From contig WOAB01000056.1 of assembly GCA_027886185.1 (NCBI GenBank), positions 1,736,001 through 1,800,000 on the forward strand: a stretch of 64,000 bases of DNA, in the 5' to 3' direction. The stretch comes from Rheum nobile. Its lineage: Eukaryota > Streptophyta > Magnoliopsida > Caryophyllales > Polygonaceae. The translations under genes were made by a program, and so were the position numbers. Every line of letters starts with the position of its first letter. The first letter of the stretch is position 1. Of this stretch, positions 24,936 to 38,102 are shown one piece after another. The notes under the pieces were generated by a model. That model saw nothing but the letters and a program-made list of their open reading frames with translations. It had not been told where the DNA came from and ran no database searches.

Positions 24936-25682
24936 TCATTCTAATTCAGACGCCCCTTCTGATTCAGACAAAGGCAAGAGAGTGCAACACCCAAGCATGT
25001 GCCCATTGAGGCAAACATAATACTCAATGCAATCTTCATAAGCACCCAGCCTGCAGCTGGCACTCTGTGGTATCATTTTGGCTTGCAGCAAACTCCACAA
25101 TTTTGCTTTGCAGTAGGGGCACACTTCTGTGGGGTGAAGCTGAGCATTCTTTTTTATCAGCATCTTGCGAACCTTCGACATTGAAAAAGATTTAAAGATT
25201 CCCCGGAAAAATCCTATATCTCCCTCTTCTCCTTGATCAAGATGTTCACAAGGGTCAGATACATACAAGACGTCAGATCGACAATGTGGCAAAAGGAAGC
25301 TCTTTCCTGATGTCCTAGAGAAACGGGTTTTGCTGGCAAAATGACCAGGGATGTTAATGTTATTAAATAAGCCATCTTCGCTACACCCAGAACAATAGAT
25401 TAAGAGCTTCCCAAGCGCCCTCCAGTTCCCATCAACGCTATGACTTCCACTAGACTGCAAATCAAGCATCATTTTTGGTGCTCTTGTCCGACAGAACTCC
25501 TTCCATAGTACTGTCTTTGCAAAATCATCAAACCATTTGCAGACACAGGAGAAAGCAGCAATTACTTTGGGGTTCCAGTTTAGTTGATTAAATACCAGGA
25601 ATATTGCATCTTCACATAGATGTCCTTTGGTGCACAAACAGCTTGAAGAGTGTGTACAACGATATTGCTTTGTTAAAATCAT
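24936..25682 (-). CDS. EDL3: EID1-like F-box protein 3 (EDL3)
   Basis: A single coding exon of 248 aa. The F-box-like region is LCEDAIFLVFNQLNWNPKVIAAFSCVCKWF by position 22-51, with its key residues spread over that span. It is followed by the EDL hallmark KMMLDLQSSGSHSVDGNWRA and by HPTEVCPYCKAKLW and IEYYVCLNGHML. EDL proteins are substrate adaptors of SCF ubiquitin ligases, related to EID1 of phytochrome A signalling. Arabidopsis EDL3 is reported to act in ABA responses. The start codon directly follows a splice acceptor (AAGCAG/ATG), so the leader is in a separate exon. Cysteines and the C-terminus are conserved, and I see no damage. Confidence 0.93.
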   Translation of the reverse strand: MILTKQYRCTHSSSCLCTKGHLCEDAIFLVFNQLNWNPKVIAAFSCVCKWFDDFAKTVLWKEFCRTRAPKMMLDLQSSGSHSVDGNWRALGKLLIYCSGCSEDGLFNNINIPGHFASKTRFSRTSGKSFLLPHCRSDVLYVSDPCEHLDQGEEGDIGFFRGIFKSFSMSKVRKMLIKKNAQLHPTEVCPYCKAKLWSLLQAKMIPQSASCRLGAYEDCIEYYVCLNGHMLGCCTLLPLSESEGASELE

Positions 25683-27139
25683 CTGCTTAATCTATCAATC
25701 AAAAGAACAATTACAAATTAGAGTGCTCCTTATAATGAGAATTTGGGTACAGCATCTAACTCATAAAACAAGATTATTGTTTGGTCATACAAGTCTTAGG
25801 AACTATAACAAATATATTCTTAGAATTAGACAAAAGCTGGAGTATGAAAAAAGTTTTAGTATCATATAGCTCTGCATACAGATTTATAATCAGAAAGGTG
25901 CTGTTTGTGATTGTTGATAAGAATTTGAGAAGCAAGAGCCAAAAAAATAAGATTAGCCTCAATGACCGGATTCTTACCAGCATTCCAAAATTTTGTCCCT
26001 CAGGTGCGCCTAGGTACTGAAGTGCAACTACGAAAGGCTCCTCAGCCTAGACACTTTGCTTCAACTGGACAGCACCTTATAGGCAATGGCAATGATGTAA
26101 GAGGAAGTTTGCTCATGAGACGCATTAAAGGAACTATTTAATCACCTTAGCACATTGCCAACAAAAGCTCGGATGACATTTCTTACACACATCTGGATTA
26201 GAAATATGATTTTCTGTTACATCACAAGCGGAAAATAGCCTATTGTACGTTGTTTACTATTAATTTTGTAGTTAACTTCTACACATCCTAACATGAATAT
26301 CACTTATGTGGAAATCATATATTTCATCATGAAGCAAGGTAAGCGGTTTTGCTTTATGCTTTATGTCTACGCTCTAGGATCCCTATCACCTATTCGCCTC
26401 TATGCACTTCAAACCCTCAAACACTATTTCCTACAAGAGTAAAGTTAGCAACAAATAGCCCTGCTCATTAAGTGCAGCTTGCTAAATAATGAAAAGCAAA
26501 GTGAGACTAAACTGTTACTTTTCTTGGATCACATCAATCTGATGAGTCTGTATATAAGAATGAATGAGAAGAATCTGAAAAAATCTCGACTTTGTGCTAA
26601 AAATGATTCAATTTTCTGCTTGTTACCAGCTTTGACAAAACCTTATGCATAATTAGTTGTACGGATCTCAATTTACTTCAAGAAATGAGAATTAAAATAA
26701 GCTCCTCTACTTTTTTCTGGTTGATTGGATTTGATGAGTTAGAAAGGGTGCATCACTGTTTGATTCTGGGTTCAAGTTATAATGCTACAAGATCAAGTTT
26801 CTTTAATCAATTTCTATAAATAGAAGCACTGGACAACAAAGATCAAACTTTGGTTTTCCAAAGTTTCTTGCACCACTACTACTACTTAACAAGTTTTACT
26901 TTCTTTTCTAAGCAAATTACTTCAGTAGTAGCCCCAAATTGTAAACAACATCCTCCAAATACACAAAGTCCCTCAAAATCCATCCCTGCTTCATTGAAAC
27001 GATTTAACAAAATTTTCGATCGACTACGGAAGCTAGGCAGAATCATGTAATTCAAGCAATTTTCGAGGTAGTCGACGAAGACCTTGAGACACAGGAGAGA
27101 GAAGAAGCATCGAAGGAGACAAATAAGGGAGATAACTAC
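25683..27139 (-). other. Leader intron of the F-box gene
   Basis: The stretch runs from the donor CAATGAG/GTAGTT (27139) to the acceptor just before the start codon. No other gene is visible in its 1.46 kb. Long leader introns are common in plant regulatory genes. Confidence 0.55.
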
Positions 27140-27290
27140 CTCATTGGCGTTGACTAGAAAGGTGAAAACCTAGATTCGTCGTCGACCTCCAGCCTCGAGC
27201 ACTAATCTTCAACCACGTTCGATTCAGAGAGGAAAGAGAAAATTCACAAAGGTTAGGGTTTCGTATTTTGCTCTCTCTCTCTCTCTCCTG
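27140..27290 (-). other. 5' leader exon of the F-box gene
   Basis: Read on the minus strand this is a CT-rich leader (a CT tract at about 27272-27288) ending in a good donor at 27140. Confidence 0.5.
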
Positions 27291-27299
27291 CTTCGCTGT

Positions 27300-28478
27300 G
27301 CATTTGCGTTTTTCTCTCTTTCATTACATCACTCTTTATTGTCTCAAGGGATATGGAGTAAAAAGAAAACGAAATTTATTGTAAGTGACATCATTGAGTT
27401 TCGTATGATTTTTTTACTTGTTTTATTAGGCACGAATCTTGTCATTTGCGTATGTGTATTGTGTATGTCATATTAATTTATGTGATGTAGTGATTAATAC
27501 TCCATAATTAAACAAGAAATTCCCCTCAAAGAAAACAAACAAGAATTTGCACCACACTGTGATAAAAAAAAGTTGTTGAGTTTCGTGTCATCCTACAACC
27601 AACTAGAATTTCACGAAATCTTAAAAGTTCGTTTTTGAAAAAAAAAAAAAATCTACTCTACAGCTCCTGAGTTATGAGACAAATTACCCTTTTTATGGGT
27701 TGAATGTTTTGTCTTGTGTTTATGTCTACTTTGGGTATTATAAATCTTTTTAAAAAAAAGAAAATAAAAAAAAATATAAAAATTGTTTATAAAATCAAAA
27801 TAATGAGTGAGAGAAATATCATGAAGATGATACTCACTCTTACACGATATCTTACACCATATGACACAAATTAATAACAAGTATCTTCTTTTTTTATATA
27901 GAAGATTTATATTAAAAGCAAAGGAAAAAGATGAAAAGAATTATGGGCCCATAAAAAAAGTAGATTATAAAAGTAAAATAAGATACTCTAACAAATATCA
28001 ATAATATGAAATAGAGTATTATAAAATAAAATGGAAAAAATAAACTCAAAAAAATAAAATATAATATCTAAAATGAGTATCACCATTGAAGATGATGGTC
28101 TTCTATGTGATTAAATCACAAACGTCACTTAGTTCGTGGTTAAATCACAGACGTCACCTCGTTTGTGTTAGCGGTTCTGTAGGTGGTGTCTTCAAATTCC
28201 ATGTAACAACCCATTTTAAGCAAGGAGTTAGAATTTGAACAATTTGAACTCATTGGATAAAACCGGTATTTTAAAATTATATCATAATAATTTATTTTAT
28301 TATTATTTTAGAATTACAATACTTATTGTCAAACTTATAAAAATAAAAATTATAAAAGGCAATGTCAATGGTCAAACTCAAAACTTCATAGTAATAAGAT
28401 GAAGGCGTTTTGTTTATGTGCTGAACCATGCAACCAAATAACCAATCATGTAAGGATTCTTTTATGTTTCATTTTTTT
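27300..28478. other. Intergenic sequence, AT-rich
   Basis: No gene is seen. A short direct repeat (GGTTAAATCACAGACGTCACC-like, copies near 28115 and 28139) is present; its function is unknown. Confidence 0.45.
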
Positions 28479-29012
28479 TAAATGACTCTAAATAATACCA
28501 ACAATTACCTTTAAATCCAAAAATAATTCAAACTTTAAACATTATAATAACATATCTAAACTATGACAATATAAATCGAAAATAGTATGAGCATATTGTT
28601 TCAGTAAATTTTTTAACGGGTATGCTGAGATAGAGGAATAAATATAATTTGTCAAAAAAAATTACACATCAAATTACAATAATAATGACTGATTTGTTTA
28701 AAAAGTGATCTATCAAAAAATATAACTGGTTTTCTTTTGTTCATGGTTGTGTAAGATGCAAATTACTGATATTGATTTGTGTATTTTTTTTTTCTTATTA
28801 TATAAATGAAGTGTAATTTGATGTGTTAAACGAAAATATGACAACTCATGTTTTCGGCTCCACATCAGTAAACCCGCCATAAAATTCACCGAAAAATATG
28901 TTCATACCATTTTTGGTTAATATTGACATAATTTGAATATGTTTTTATAATTTTTAAAATTTGTATTACTTTTAATTCAAGACTGATAGTTGATATTATT
29001 TAGAGTCATTTT
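28479..29012. mobile_element. Short inverted-repeat element, copy 1
   Basis: The left end AAATGACTCTAAATAATA matches the reverse complement of the right end, and the interior is similar to 57021-57320 and 57457-58004. No coding capacity. The superfamily cannot be told without clean target repeats. Confidence 0.65.
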
Positions 29013-29314
29013 TTCTTAATTTTTTTTAAAAAAAACTTATTACAAGGCTATATAATTTTCTTACAAATAATTAAAAGCATTCTAGGTTAAGTTTAAATAG
29101 TGTGTTAACCGGCACACCAAGCATTCTATATGTACTTACGGGCAATTAAGGACTTTTTTTGTGTACAGCCCTTTTGGACAATGATTGTTTTGCATAACCC
29201 ATATTCTTAAGATGATATTGACGCATGTTACTTTCGAAAGAGGATGAGTATAACCAATAAAAGAAGAGGATGAGTATAAACAACACAAATGCATTGAACT
29301 CAAAAGAATTGTTT

Positions 29315-32022
29315 TCACATGTACTTGAGAACAGAGGCCCCAAAAGCAATGCCAATGAAAGTGGCGATGCAGATGCCAAAGATGCCCACGAGAACTCCAG
29401 GGACTACGAGGGAGTCCCAGCCTTGTGCTTTGGCCATGCCACATGCTGTTGTTGGACCTCCAACATTGGCATTCGAAGCTAAGAGCACGAGTTTCAAATC
29501 CAACCCGAAAACTCTCCCTAATCCAAGAACAACAACAAGATGAACGGTTACTTGCACGAATGCAAACACGAAGATACCAGGAGCTGTGTTCACCACGTTC
29601 CAGATGCTACCGCTAGCACCGATCACTGCAAAGAATATCTGTTTTGAAGCATCCAAGAAACAGTTAAGGAAGTAAGCACCCCTGAAGAAAAAAGAAGAGG
29701 AGGAAAATGGATTTGGTACCTGCATCAGGACTAATGAGATAGATTCAGCAGATGGTGCAAGATGAGAGAAGATTTTGGGAAATGTAGTTGCTAGGATGAT
29801 GACTATGGCTGTAACTCCTGGAAGAATACCGCCTTGGATTTCAAACAACTGTGTTATATATGTTGCACACTTGCATATTGCAAAGGCTACTGCAATGGAA
29901 GTAGCAGTCTGTAGCACTGATGTCTTGTTTCCAGGATGGTGTTCTGTATCCAATGCAGCATCTGAGGATTGAAACCGAATTAAGTGATGTACAACAGAAA
30001 ATTTCTTTTACAAAAATGGATACGGATACTCTTGTGGTTCAAATACTATACAAGAATAGAGAACGATTGTTCTGATTTACACGCCCATATTAAAAAAGAG
30101 ATCCAGGAACGAGAAATGAAGGGTAAGGAAAAAGAAACAGCATAGAGCATGGTCCTTGGTTTATATAATGGTGAAATACTAAGAAATCAACAAAATCATA
30201 TAAATTGCCAAAAAAAGAAATGTACCAGCAGATTTCAAATCCTCAGGAGGCACTCTTGAGGCTAATGCAAACAAGACCATGAAATAAATAGCACATATAA
30301 CATTATCAGCAGCAACACCAGCAGCCATAATAGACGGAGAAATGCCAAGCGACTCTGAGATTGCAACATAATTCACGGCTGCAGGAAATCAACATCCAAA
30401 AGACGAAATCAACACTCTCCAGAGAGAAAAAGTAACACCACAAAATACAGTTGCACCGGGTATCACTTGTGGAAATATAGGCATTGCTTTTTGGAGTTTT
30501 TTCAAAGGGGTCCAAAATAATAACAAAACAAAATACCAAGTCCTATGAGAGGAGAACCAAAAGGAAATGTAGCCACTGAAGCCATTCTAAAAAGGGAGAA
30601 ATTAGCCTCTAGGAAGCTATGTAAGCAATGGTACGGGTTAGATGAAATTTAAGCCCGACCACCTGGCCCTCCTAGACAAAACGTTTTATTATGTTCGCAT
30701 CCGTAAATACAAAATGTTATATACTTGTACTTCACTAAAGCTGGAGATAATGTCTCAACTAATCACTTGAACAAGGTTCTTCTTCAATGAAAACAAATGC
30801 TAGCTAGTATAATAAGCATATTTCATATGCATCGATTCAGAACACTATCAAGCAAGAAACCTAATCAATGGAGTAATTCTCTTCTCACAAGAAAATATAA
30901 GGAAATATTAAAGCTCTAGAACTTACTTCCTCCAATGTAACTACCCATAAGAGCAGCGGCTATTTTCCAACTATCTTGACCAAGTGACCGCATAGGCACC
31001 AGTAAATATGCAATCACTGTTCCAACCATAGTAGCCACTGCAATGCATAAAGACCATTACCAAATAAAATCCACCATTAGTCATTACTACTTTCATGTTG
31101 ATTGTGAGTATGATTAACATGGTACACATAACAAATCAAATTCCTTTTCATAATGACAAATATCACAAACTACATTACAAAAGCAAAGCCTCCAACTATC
31201 AAGTCACATGTAAAGCATAAGAAGTCAGTCAATCAAGCATCATATAAAGGTTATACTAATGCTAATTGAGCCACATTAACAAAATTGACAGAATAGCAGG
31301 TAAGCAGCAGCAATCAAACAAGCAGCCACTTGTACAGAAAACTTGAAAAGCTTAATTCAACCTGATCCAAGCAAGAACGCCAAGAACAGCTTTCCAGTGA
31401 CTCGAATCAGTTTATGCAAATTAGCTCTGAACAATAGCAGGGGAACAGTTAAAGGTAGCAAGAAATTGAAGACAACGGAATACGCCGGAGCTTCATAAGG
31501 AAGTATCCCTACGTTACTTGCTGCTAATCCAACCAAAATACTCACTAGTGCTGAACTCACTATGCTTCCAATTCTCGTCTTCTCCGACCTTGAATCCAAA
31601 AAAAAACACAATTCTCTTAACCTCAATTTTGAAGATGCGCAGAAATTGAGCATCCATAAATACACATTGCAACCAATAAAACACTATATTACATTCGAAT
31701 TTGCGACATTCTGCTTGGATTAATATTACCAAAGTCCGAAAGCGGCGATGGCGAGGAGGCCAGACCAGGTGCCCCAATTATCTTGAGGAGAGATTAGAGC
31801 TGCGTTAAATCGAATTTGAGAGTTAACAACGAAGGATCGTCGTCGTACATTGGGGTTCGGAGAAACACGAGAGCTTCGGAAAGCGCCATGAAGAAATGGC
31901 GAGTGTTGACGCCGACGGTGGAGAATCGGAAGTGGTAAGAGAGGGAAGGTAGCAGAGGGAGAGAGAGGAAAACTGGGTGAAGGAGTGAGAGGCGTCGGTG
32001 GCCATGGCGAAGAGAACGCCAT
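29315..32022 (-). CDS. DUF819 membrane protein, tandem copy A
   Basis: Six exons: 31730-32022, 31362-31588, 30927-31037, 30226-30378, 29720-29961, 29315-29638. They join in frame to 449 aa. The N-terminal 75 or so residues are Ser/Pro/Arg-rich with no acidic residues, like a plastid transit peptide. Multiple hydrophobic helices follow, with the DUF819 signatures VPMRSLGQDSWKIAAALMG, ADNVICAIYF, FFAVIGASGS and ASNANVGGPTTACGMA. DUF819 (YjcL-like) proteins are polytopic membrane proteins of unknown substrate; the NANVGG motif recalls anion or sodium symporter folds, which is inference. I chose the start at 32022 because copy B starts with the same MAFS; an upstream in-frame ATG at 32058 would add 12 residues. 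No damage is seen. Confidence 0.9.
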
Positions 32023-32217
32023 AACTGAGTGAGGGTGTTGAGCAGAGCAGCTGAGCATGTTGTTGATAGAATCTGAAACTTTGGTTAATCTTTGGGGGGT
32101 GTGAGGATCCGAGGATTGAGCAATTCAAATTCGGATAACCGAGGTATTCAGAGTCAAATGTTGGTAAGAACTTACGTAGAAATTATATAAAGTACTCGGT
32201 ATAAGATAACGGGAAAA

Positions 32218-32284
32218 TATATATATATATATATCTCAATTGGGCTGGACGGGTCGGTTCTCAACTGGGCCGGACGGGTCGGTT
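32218..32284. repeat. (AT)n tract and 25-bp tandem duplication
   Basis: An AT run at 32218-32234 is followed by two near-identical 25-bp units (32235-32259, 32260-32284) starting CTCAAYTGGGCYGGACGGG. They lie just upstream of copy A. Confidence 0.8.
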
Positions 32285-32796
32285 TGGATCAGTCAATTCG
32301 AGCCAAATCGAATTCGGTTTAATTAGATTGTCAAAATTTCTGAGTTGATCGGATGAGATTTACAAGATATTTATTTTGTCAATGGGGTTGTCAAAATTTC
32401 CACGTTCCACCTCTAATCGAGGTGTTGTGCTCACATTTGGAGGGAATAGTACAATGTAGTCGTCTATGTAATAGTACAATTTTGTCCACGAATCTTATCA
32501 TCTATTCCCACTTGTTTCTATAAAATTTAAAACCCAATTGTCTGAAAAATTAACTTATGCACTACTTGTCATACTGCCTACATGGATGGAATCATGGACC
32601 AGATCAGAAGTTTCCTTTTCTTTAACCAATGATAGACTTTTTTTTGGGTCCATAAGAGACAATAGGCCCATTACAATGGAGGAGGGGATTGACGAGGTCA
32701 TGGGGTGTAGCTAGGAAGACTTGACACAATGATAGATTGATAGGAGCCATATAAAGTTCATCACTTGAGCTAATCTTTTGGCCATTTACATATCTA

Positions 32797-33108
32797 CTCC
32801 CTCCGTCCCCATATATAGTTCTCCTTTGGAGAATGACACAAGAATTAAGGAAGGAGGAGAGAGATTAAAAAAGTAGGGTATTTTTGAGAGAGAGAGAAAA
32901 AGTAGGGTATTTTTGGGGGAGAGAGAGTTGGAAGTGTAATAATGGAGGAGAGAGGTTTTGGATATTTGAAAGGTTGTGAGTATTGGGTGTAATTTTGGGA
33001 AAGAGAAAGAGGTATTTTAGGGTATTTGTTATGACAAAAATGGAAAGAAGAACAATTTTTTGGGACGCCAAAAACGGAAAGGAGAACTATATTAAGGGAC
33101 GGAGAGAG
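32797..33108. mobile_element. Stowaway MITE
   Basis: The left end CTCCCTCCGTCCCCATATA and the reverse complement of the right end (CTCTCTCCGTCCCTTAATA) match over about 34 bp. The element is 312 bp and is flanked by TA on both sides. It lies between the two DUF819 genes. Confidence 0.9.
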
Positions 33109-33110
33109 TA

Positions 33111-33649
33111 CTATCTAGTGAATACAAGAGAAGTACAATATTATAGGTTGCAGAAGATGATGAGATATGTGGACTACAGGACTAGTTTGTCAGTATGTTT
33201 TACACCAAGACATTCTTCCAACAAACTGATTCCATCCATAGGAAAAGCACTAACTTCACTGAAAGATCCTGAATAGGCTCTCCAATTTATTCATAAAGTT
33301 TACAATTTTAGACTTCTCCAGTTTATTCATGGGAAAGCAATAACTTAATTCAGAGATCCTAAAAGGCTCTAGATCTTACCTGCCATGTTTGATCCTAGAT
33401 GGTTTGAAGCAGTTGATGCTGCATCAAGGTAACTTCCCAGGAGTCTTTACAAAACATTCACGTCTTGGAAACTTGGCCAGCCAAAACACTTCACTCTTGT
33501 GACTGAGAATGATATAAGGGATGCATATGTTGTTTGCATTAGCTACAAATGCTTAGAAAGGTGGCCTTGTTTCATGCCATGGCAGTAGAATCGTTTAAGT
33601 AATATACATTACCATATACCTGCTTTCCGCGTTCAGAACTGGCAAATTC
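33111..33649. other. Intergenic spacer and 3' region of DUF819 copy B
   Basis: No open frame is supported. The part next to 33650 is probably the untranslated end of copy B. Confidence 0.4.
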
Positions 33650-36587
33650 TCACATGAACTTGAGAACTTTAGTCCCAAAAGCGAGGCCTAAGAAAGTTGC
33701 AATAGAAATCCCGAGTATTCCTGCTAGAATACCAGGAACGATCAGAGACCTCCACCCTTTGGCAGTTGCCATTCCACAAGCCGTTGTGGGGCCACCGACA
33801 TTGGCATTTGAAGCCAACAGTAACTGCCTCAATTCAATACCAAATAGCTTCCCAACTCCGAGAATTACTGCAAGATGAACAGAAATTTGGACGAGACAAA
33901 ATAGAAATATGCTTGGTGCTGTTTTCATCACATTCTGTATGCTCCCACTTGCACCCACAACGGCAAAGAATACCTGTTTCTCAAGGAGGAATTTTGGAGA
34001 AAATGAGTGAAGTTGCAAAGTAGCACTTCCATTTGAAGATAGCATAGTACTGACATAACGAAGCAAAACTGAAACGGAAAACTTCAATAAGTAGGATCCT
34101 TCATGTGCTATGATATCATATACCAAAAGCCAACAATTATGACGTTGCACCCTCCATGTTCAGTTTCCTCAATTCTCACTGACACAAAACCTACTGAATG
34201 CTTTATACCAATGCAGGAAAGTTTAGGACTTACGAGATGTTAGCATAAACTCGATAAATAGGTTCTTTTTTGCTGACATGATATCCCCTTTCTTATAAAA
34301 TGAAAGAGCGAGTATAAAGCAGAGCCATCAAAACAGATGAGATTCAATTGTAATAAATAAAACTCACCTGCATGAGAATTAGTGCCATAGCCTCACCAGC
34401 AGGCGCCAGGGAGTTAAACTGTCTTGGAAGTATAGTTGCCAAGGAAACTACAATTGCAGTTATTATTGGAAGGCTACCACCCTGAAGTCCAAAATAGTTA
34501 GTGAGATATTTTCCAGCTTTGCAGATAGCAAAAGAAACAGCAAGAGCTACTGCTGTTTGTAGCACAGAGATTTTGTTTCCAGAATTAGAGTCCAACTCCT
34601 CAACACCATCTGCACAAGACTATTTTAATTAGAATGGTAAAACATTGTGGCCTTAGTAAGAGAACTAATATTTTCGGAGGTTTAAAAGTTGTGAGCTGTC
34701 CAATCAAATGTAATGCATTTCCTGAAGCAGGAGGCTGATTTTAATTTAGAGCTGTCATTTGAGTAGAAACAATTAAGTCATTAACTTAGATAGGTCGGAC
34801 TGAGACATCGGTCATAGCATGCATACCAATAGCTGAAACTCCAGCCTCAGCAGGAATATTTGAAGCTAATGCAAACAGGGTTGTGAAATATACAGCACAT
34901 ATAACATTATCAGCAGCTAGGCCTGCAGCTAAAACTGAGGGAGTAACACCAAGAGCTTCTGAAACTGCAACATAGTTGACGGCTGCATAAATGTAAGATT
35001 GCACGGTTTCAATTAAATCAATTTTAAAGCTTGGACAAAACAATATCAAATGAAAACAGAATCATTAAATGCATATATAGATTTTGATTCCCCCATTCCT
35101 GCTGGAATTACAACGGATCTTATTAAGAGGCAAAAAACCTATGCAAATTAACTAACCATCAATATCGATAAGTATGACTTTCAAACACTTTGAACAAATT
35201 AATTTCTCCATCTTATCTATATCCCTAAGTATGACTATAAGATCACACCACATCGTTTTTATAAACGCCAGTGTCATTGATAGAGGTGACAGCTTCAACA
35301 GAAATAGTACTAATTACCGCCACCAATATGTCTTCCCATGAGGGCTGCTGCTATCTTCCAACCGTCTTGACCAAGAGAGCGCATTGGCACCAAAAAGAAT
35401 GCTACTGCAGTTCCAATGGTGGTAGCAACTAAAATATAAAGAAGAACATCAAATATGGGAGAAGCACTTTTACAGAACCTAGTTGTATAATATTTTCCAG
35501 TTTCCATATATATATTCATGAAGTTAGGAACATGTAAACAAATACAAGTTATACAAAATTTTCAGCTCATTTACAATCACATTGTACCATTTCCACAACA
35601 AGAAGTTAATGGCATTTAGCTAGAGTATAATCAAACCAGCCAAATCTGCAAGGTACCTAATACTACTTCACCTACTAACATGAAGTTATTAATATACAAG
35701 ATATATGAGCAAGCAGACCTATTGATTGAACAGAGTAAATAAGTTGCAAATCAAGCAGACCTAAGTGACAACTTAATTATAAATTCTACCTGATCCAATC
35801 AAGAACGCAAACAGCAACGTCCCAGTTGACTGGATTACACGTCGCATATCAGCTCTAAACAACAGCAGTGGCACAGCTAATGGTAGCAGAAACTCAAACA
35901 CAACAGAATAAGCCGGTGCTTCACATGAAATAATCCCCAAATTACTCAATGCAAGTGCAACCAATATGCTGACCAATGCTCCACTCAATGTACTCCCTAT
36001 CTTGGTCTTCTCGGACCTTCAAGGAAAATAACTCTTCAAATTAAATAGTGAAAAACACTGAAATCAAACCTCTTACAAACTATCTGTTTCCTTAAGCTAC
36101 GCATGCTTTGTGTGAAAAGAACAGAAAATCGATTTCAGTACATTAAATACTTGAATCCGCTCATTTTAAATCTTAACCATCCAATTACGCTTTCTATTGA
36201 CTAAATTTCAAGCTGAAATCGAACTCGAAATAAGTCGGATTTGCTATAACGAATCTAAATTCTCATATTCAGGAGTGAGAGAGAGAACCAGAGGCCGAAA
36301 GCGCCACAGGAGAAGAGAGCGGTCCAGGTGCCCCATTGATCACTGGGAGAAATGATCGGAAAGCTGAGCTGCGACTTAACAGCGACGGATCTCAACGGTG
36401 TTCTTCTCTCCGCCGGTAGGGCCACGAGACGGCTCTCGCGCTTCTCTCGATGAACCTGAAACGCACGCGGATTCAGCTGCGGAATCGAAGGGAAGCGGAT
36501 GCGAGGAGAGAGAACTGATCGGCGCGCAGATGCGTGAGGTGTCGGCGGATGCTGAAGTGAGAGTAGCGGCGAGAATGAGAACGCCAT
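33650..36587 (-). CDS. DUF819 membrane protein, tandem copy B
   Basis: Six exons: 36289-36587, 35790-36016, 35318-35428, 34827-34982, 34368-34609, 33650-33973. The product is 452 aa. Exons 2, 3, 5 and 6 are exactly the same length as in copy A (227, 111, 242, 324 bp), and the splice phases agree. The N-terminus is basic and Ser/Arg-rich (likely plastid targeting) but differs in sequence from copy A. The membrane core is strongly similar: VPMRSLGQDGWKIAAALMG, ADNVICAVYF, FFAVVGASGS, ASNANVGGPTTACGMA. The two genes lie head to tail on the minus strand and arose by tandem duplication. Divergence is substantial, so the duplication is not recent. The substrate is unknown. Confidence 0.9.
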
Positions 36588-36649
36588 TGACGGCCGGAAA
36601 GCGAAGGTGGAGGAAGACGCGAGTCAACACAGGTGAGAGTCAGTGAGTC

Positions 36650-37180
36650 ACCGTCAGCAATCGAAGTCAGGGCGAAATGAAGACGCTCGGCTTTTTAACC
36701 ATTCTACGTACGGCAGTAAAGACAATTTTAGTATATTAAAAAAATCACGGACCAGACAAATGAGGGTTTGTTTGTCGGTGTAAAATTATAGGTATGTATT
36801 TTCACTGCACACTTTCCTATATCATATAAATTATAAATTTCAAACCTATTTTTCAACAAAAATCACATTATAACTAATAAAATATTTATAAATACATCAT
36901 GTCAAACAAAGCCTAAGGCTCATGGAAATTTGGCTTTGTAAAATTTGATCTGATTTGCCTTTTAAACCGTTAATACATTTTTTGTAAACCAAATCCAATT
37001 GCAATCTCCAATTCTTATTCAAACTTTCTACAAATTAGTGCATATAGACCCAAAATAATAGAGAAAGTTTTTAATTAAAACAATGATTAAACAAATATGA
37101 AAGCGAATAAAGTATGGGTGTACATCTCATCACATTGAATCGTAAATACCGATATGTTAATCCGTAATTTTTAAGAATAT
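36650..37180. other. Upstream region of DUF819 copy B, AT-rich
   Basis: No gene is seen. The promoter of copy B should lie at its left end, but no distinct element stands out. Confidence 0.4.
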
Positions 37181-37728
37181 ATAAATAGTGCTTCAATCCG
37201 GTCTTAAACTGATTTAGACGTTATATCATTTTTCATACAAGTATGAGCATATAGTTCACGAGTGCGGTTCCGGTGCGGAGCACTCTTCCCGTACGGACGT
37301 GCGGACATGCACTATAGGGCCTTATTTGTACACTTTAGAGCCTTATTTATGCACTTTTACAAAAAATTGAAAAATGCTTGAAAAACAATTTGTAAAAGAT
37401 TTTTTTTTTTTGAAAAAGTGTACAAATAAGATATTAAAATGCACAAATAAGGCCCTAAAATACATGTTCCGTACGTCCGTACGGAAAGAGTGCTCCGCAT
37501 ATGATCCAAACTCTATAGTTCACTATAATTGAGATATTCGTTTCAAACCGTCTTAAAGTGGTTTGGACGCCATATCGTTTTTCATACAAATATGAGCATA
37601 TAGGTCAGTGACTCACTATAATGGAGATATTCGTTTCAAAGCGTGCTCCAATCCGGTCTTAGATTGGTTTGGATCGCCATAACATTTTTCATACAAATAT
37701 AGCTCAACTATAATGGAGATATTCATTC
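37181..37728. repeat. Tandem repeat of about 85-95 bp
   Basis: Three degenerate copies share CTTAAANTGGTTTGGACG, then CATATCNTTTTTCATACAA, then TATGAGCATATAG. The first copy is split by the MITE at 37260-37513. Confidence 0.7.
37260..37513. mobile_element. MULE-type MITE
   Basis: The ends match through GTGCGGAGCACTCTT and CCGTACGGACG in inverted orientation. The 10-bp direct repeat TATAGTTCAC flanks the element (37250-37259, 37514-37523), which fits Mutator-type insertion. Length is 254 bp and nothing is encoded. Confidence 0.75.
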
Positions 37729-38102
37729 CCTTTTACTGGTACACAAAATTTAGAACCCAAAAACAAGATGACAATTTTTATCATTATATCAAAATAGACC
37801 AAATTCTTCGTTTCTTTCTGCTACTGTTTCCAAACCAAATAACCTTAGGTCTTATTAAGTCTTAAGATATATTAATATATTTTAAATCGGGTCATTTTGA
37901 CATCTGTGGGAGTAGAAATCCAAGGTCCCAAGACAATCAACTTACACATGTACAAATTTCCAAGTAAGTACTCGTGTATGCAAGATACAACTTTACAACA
38001 CCAACGTTTCCATCTTCAACAGACCCAAAAAAAAACACAGGATGCAATAAAATTGGCAAAAGCGTATTCACCAAAAAAACATTAAAAGATCAGGCTATGA
38101 GC

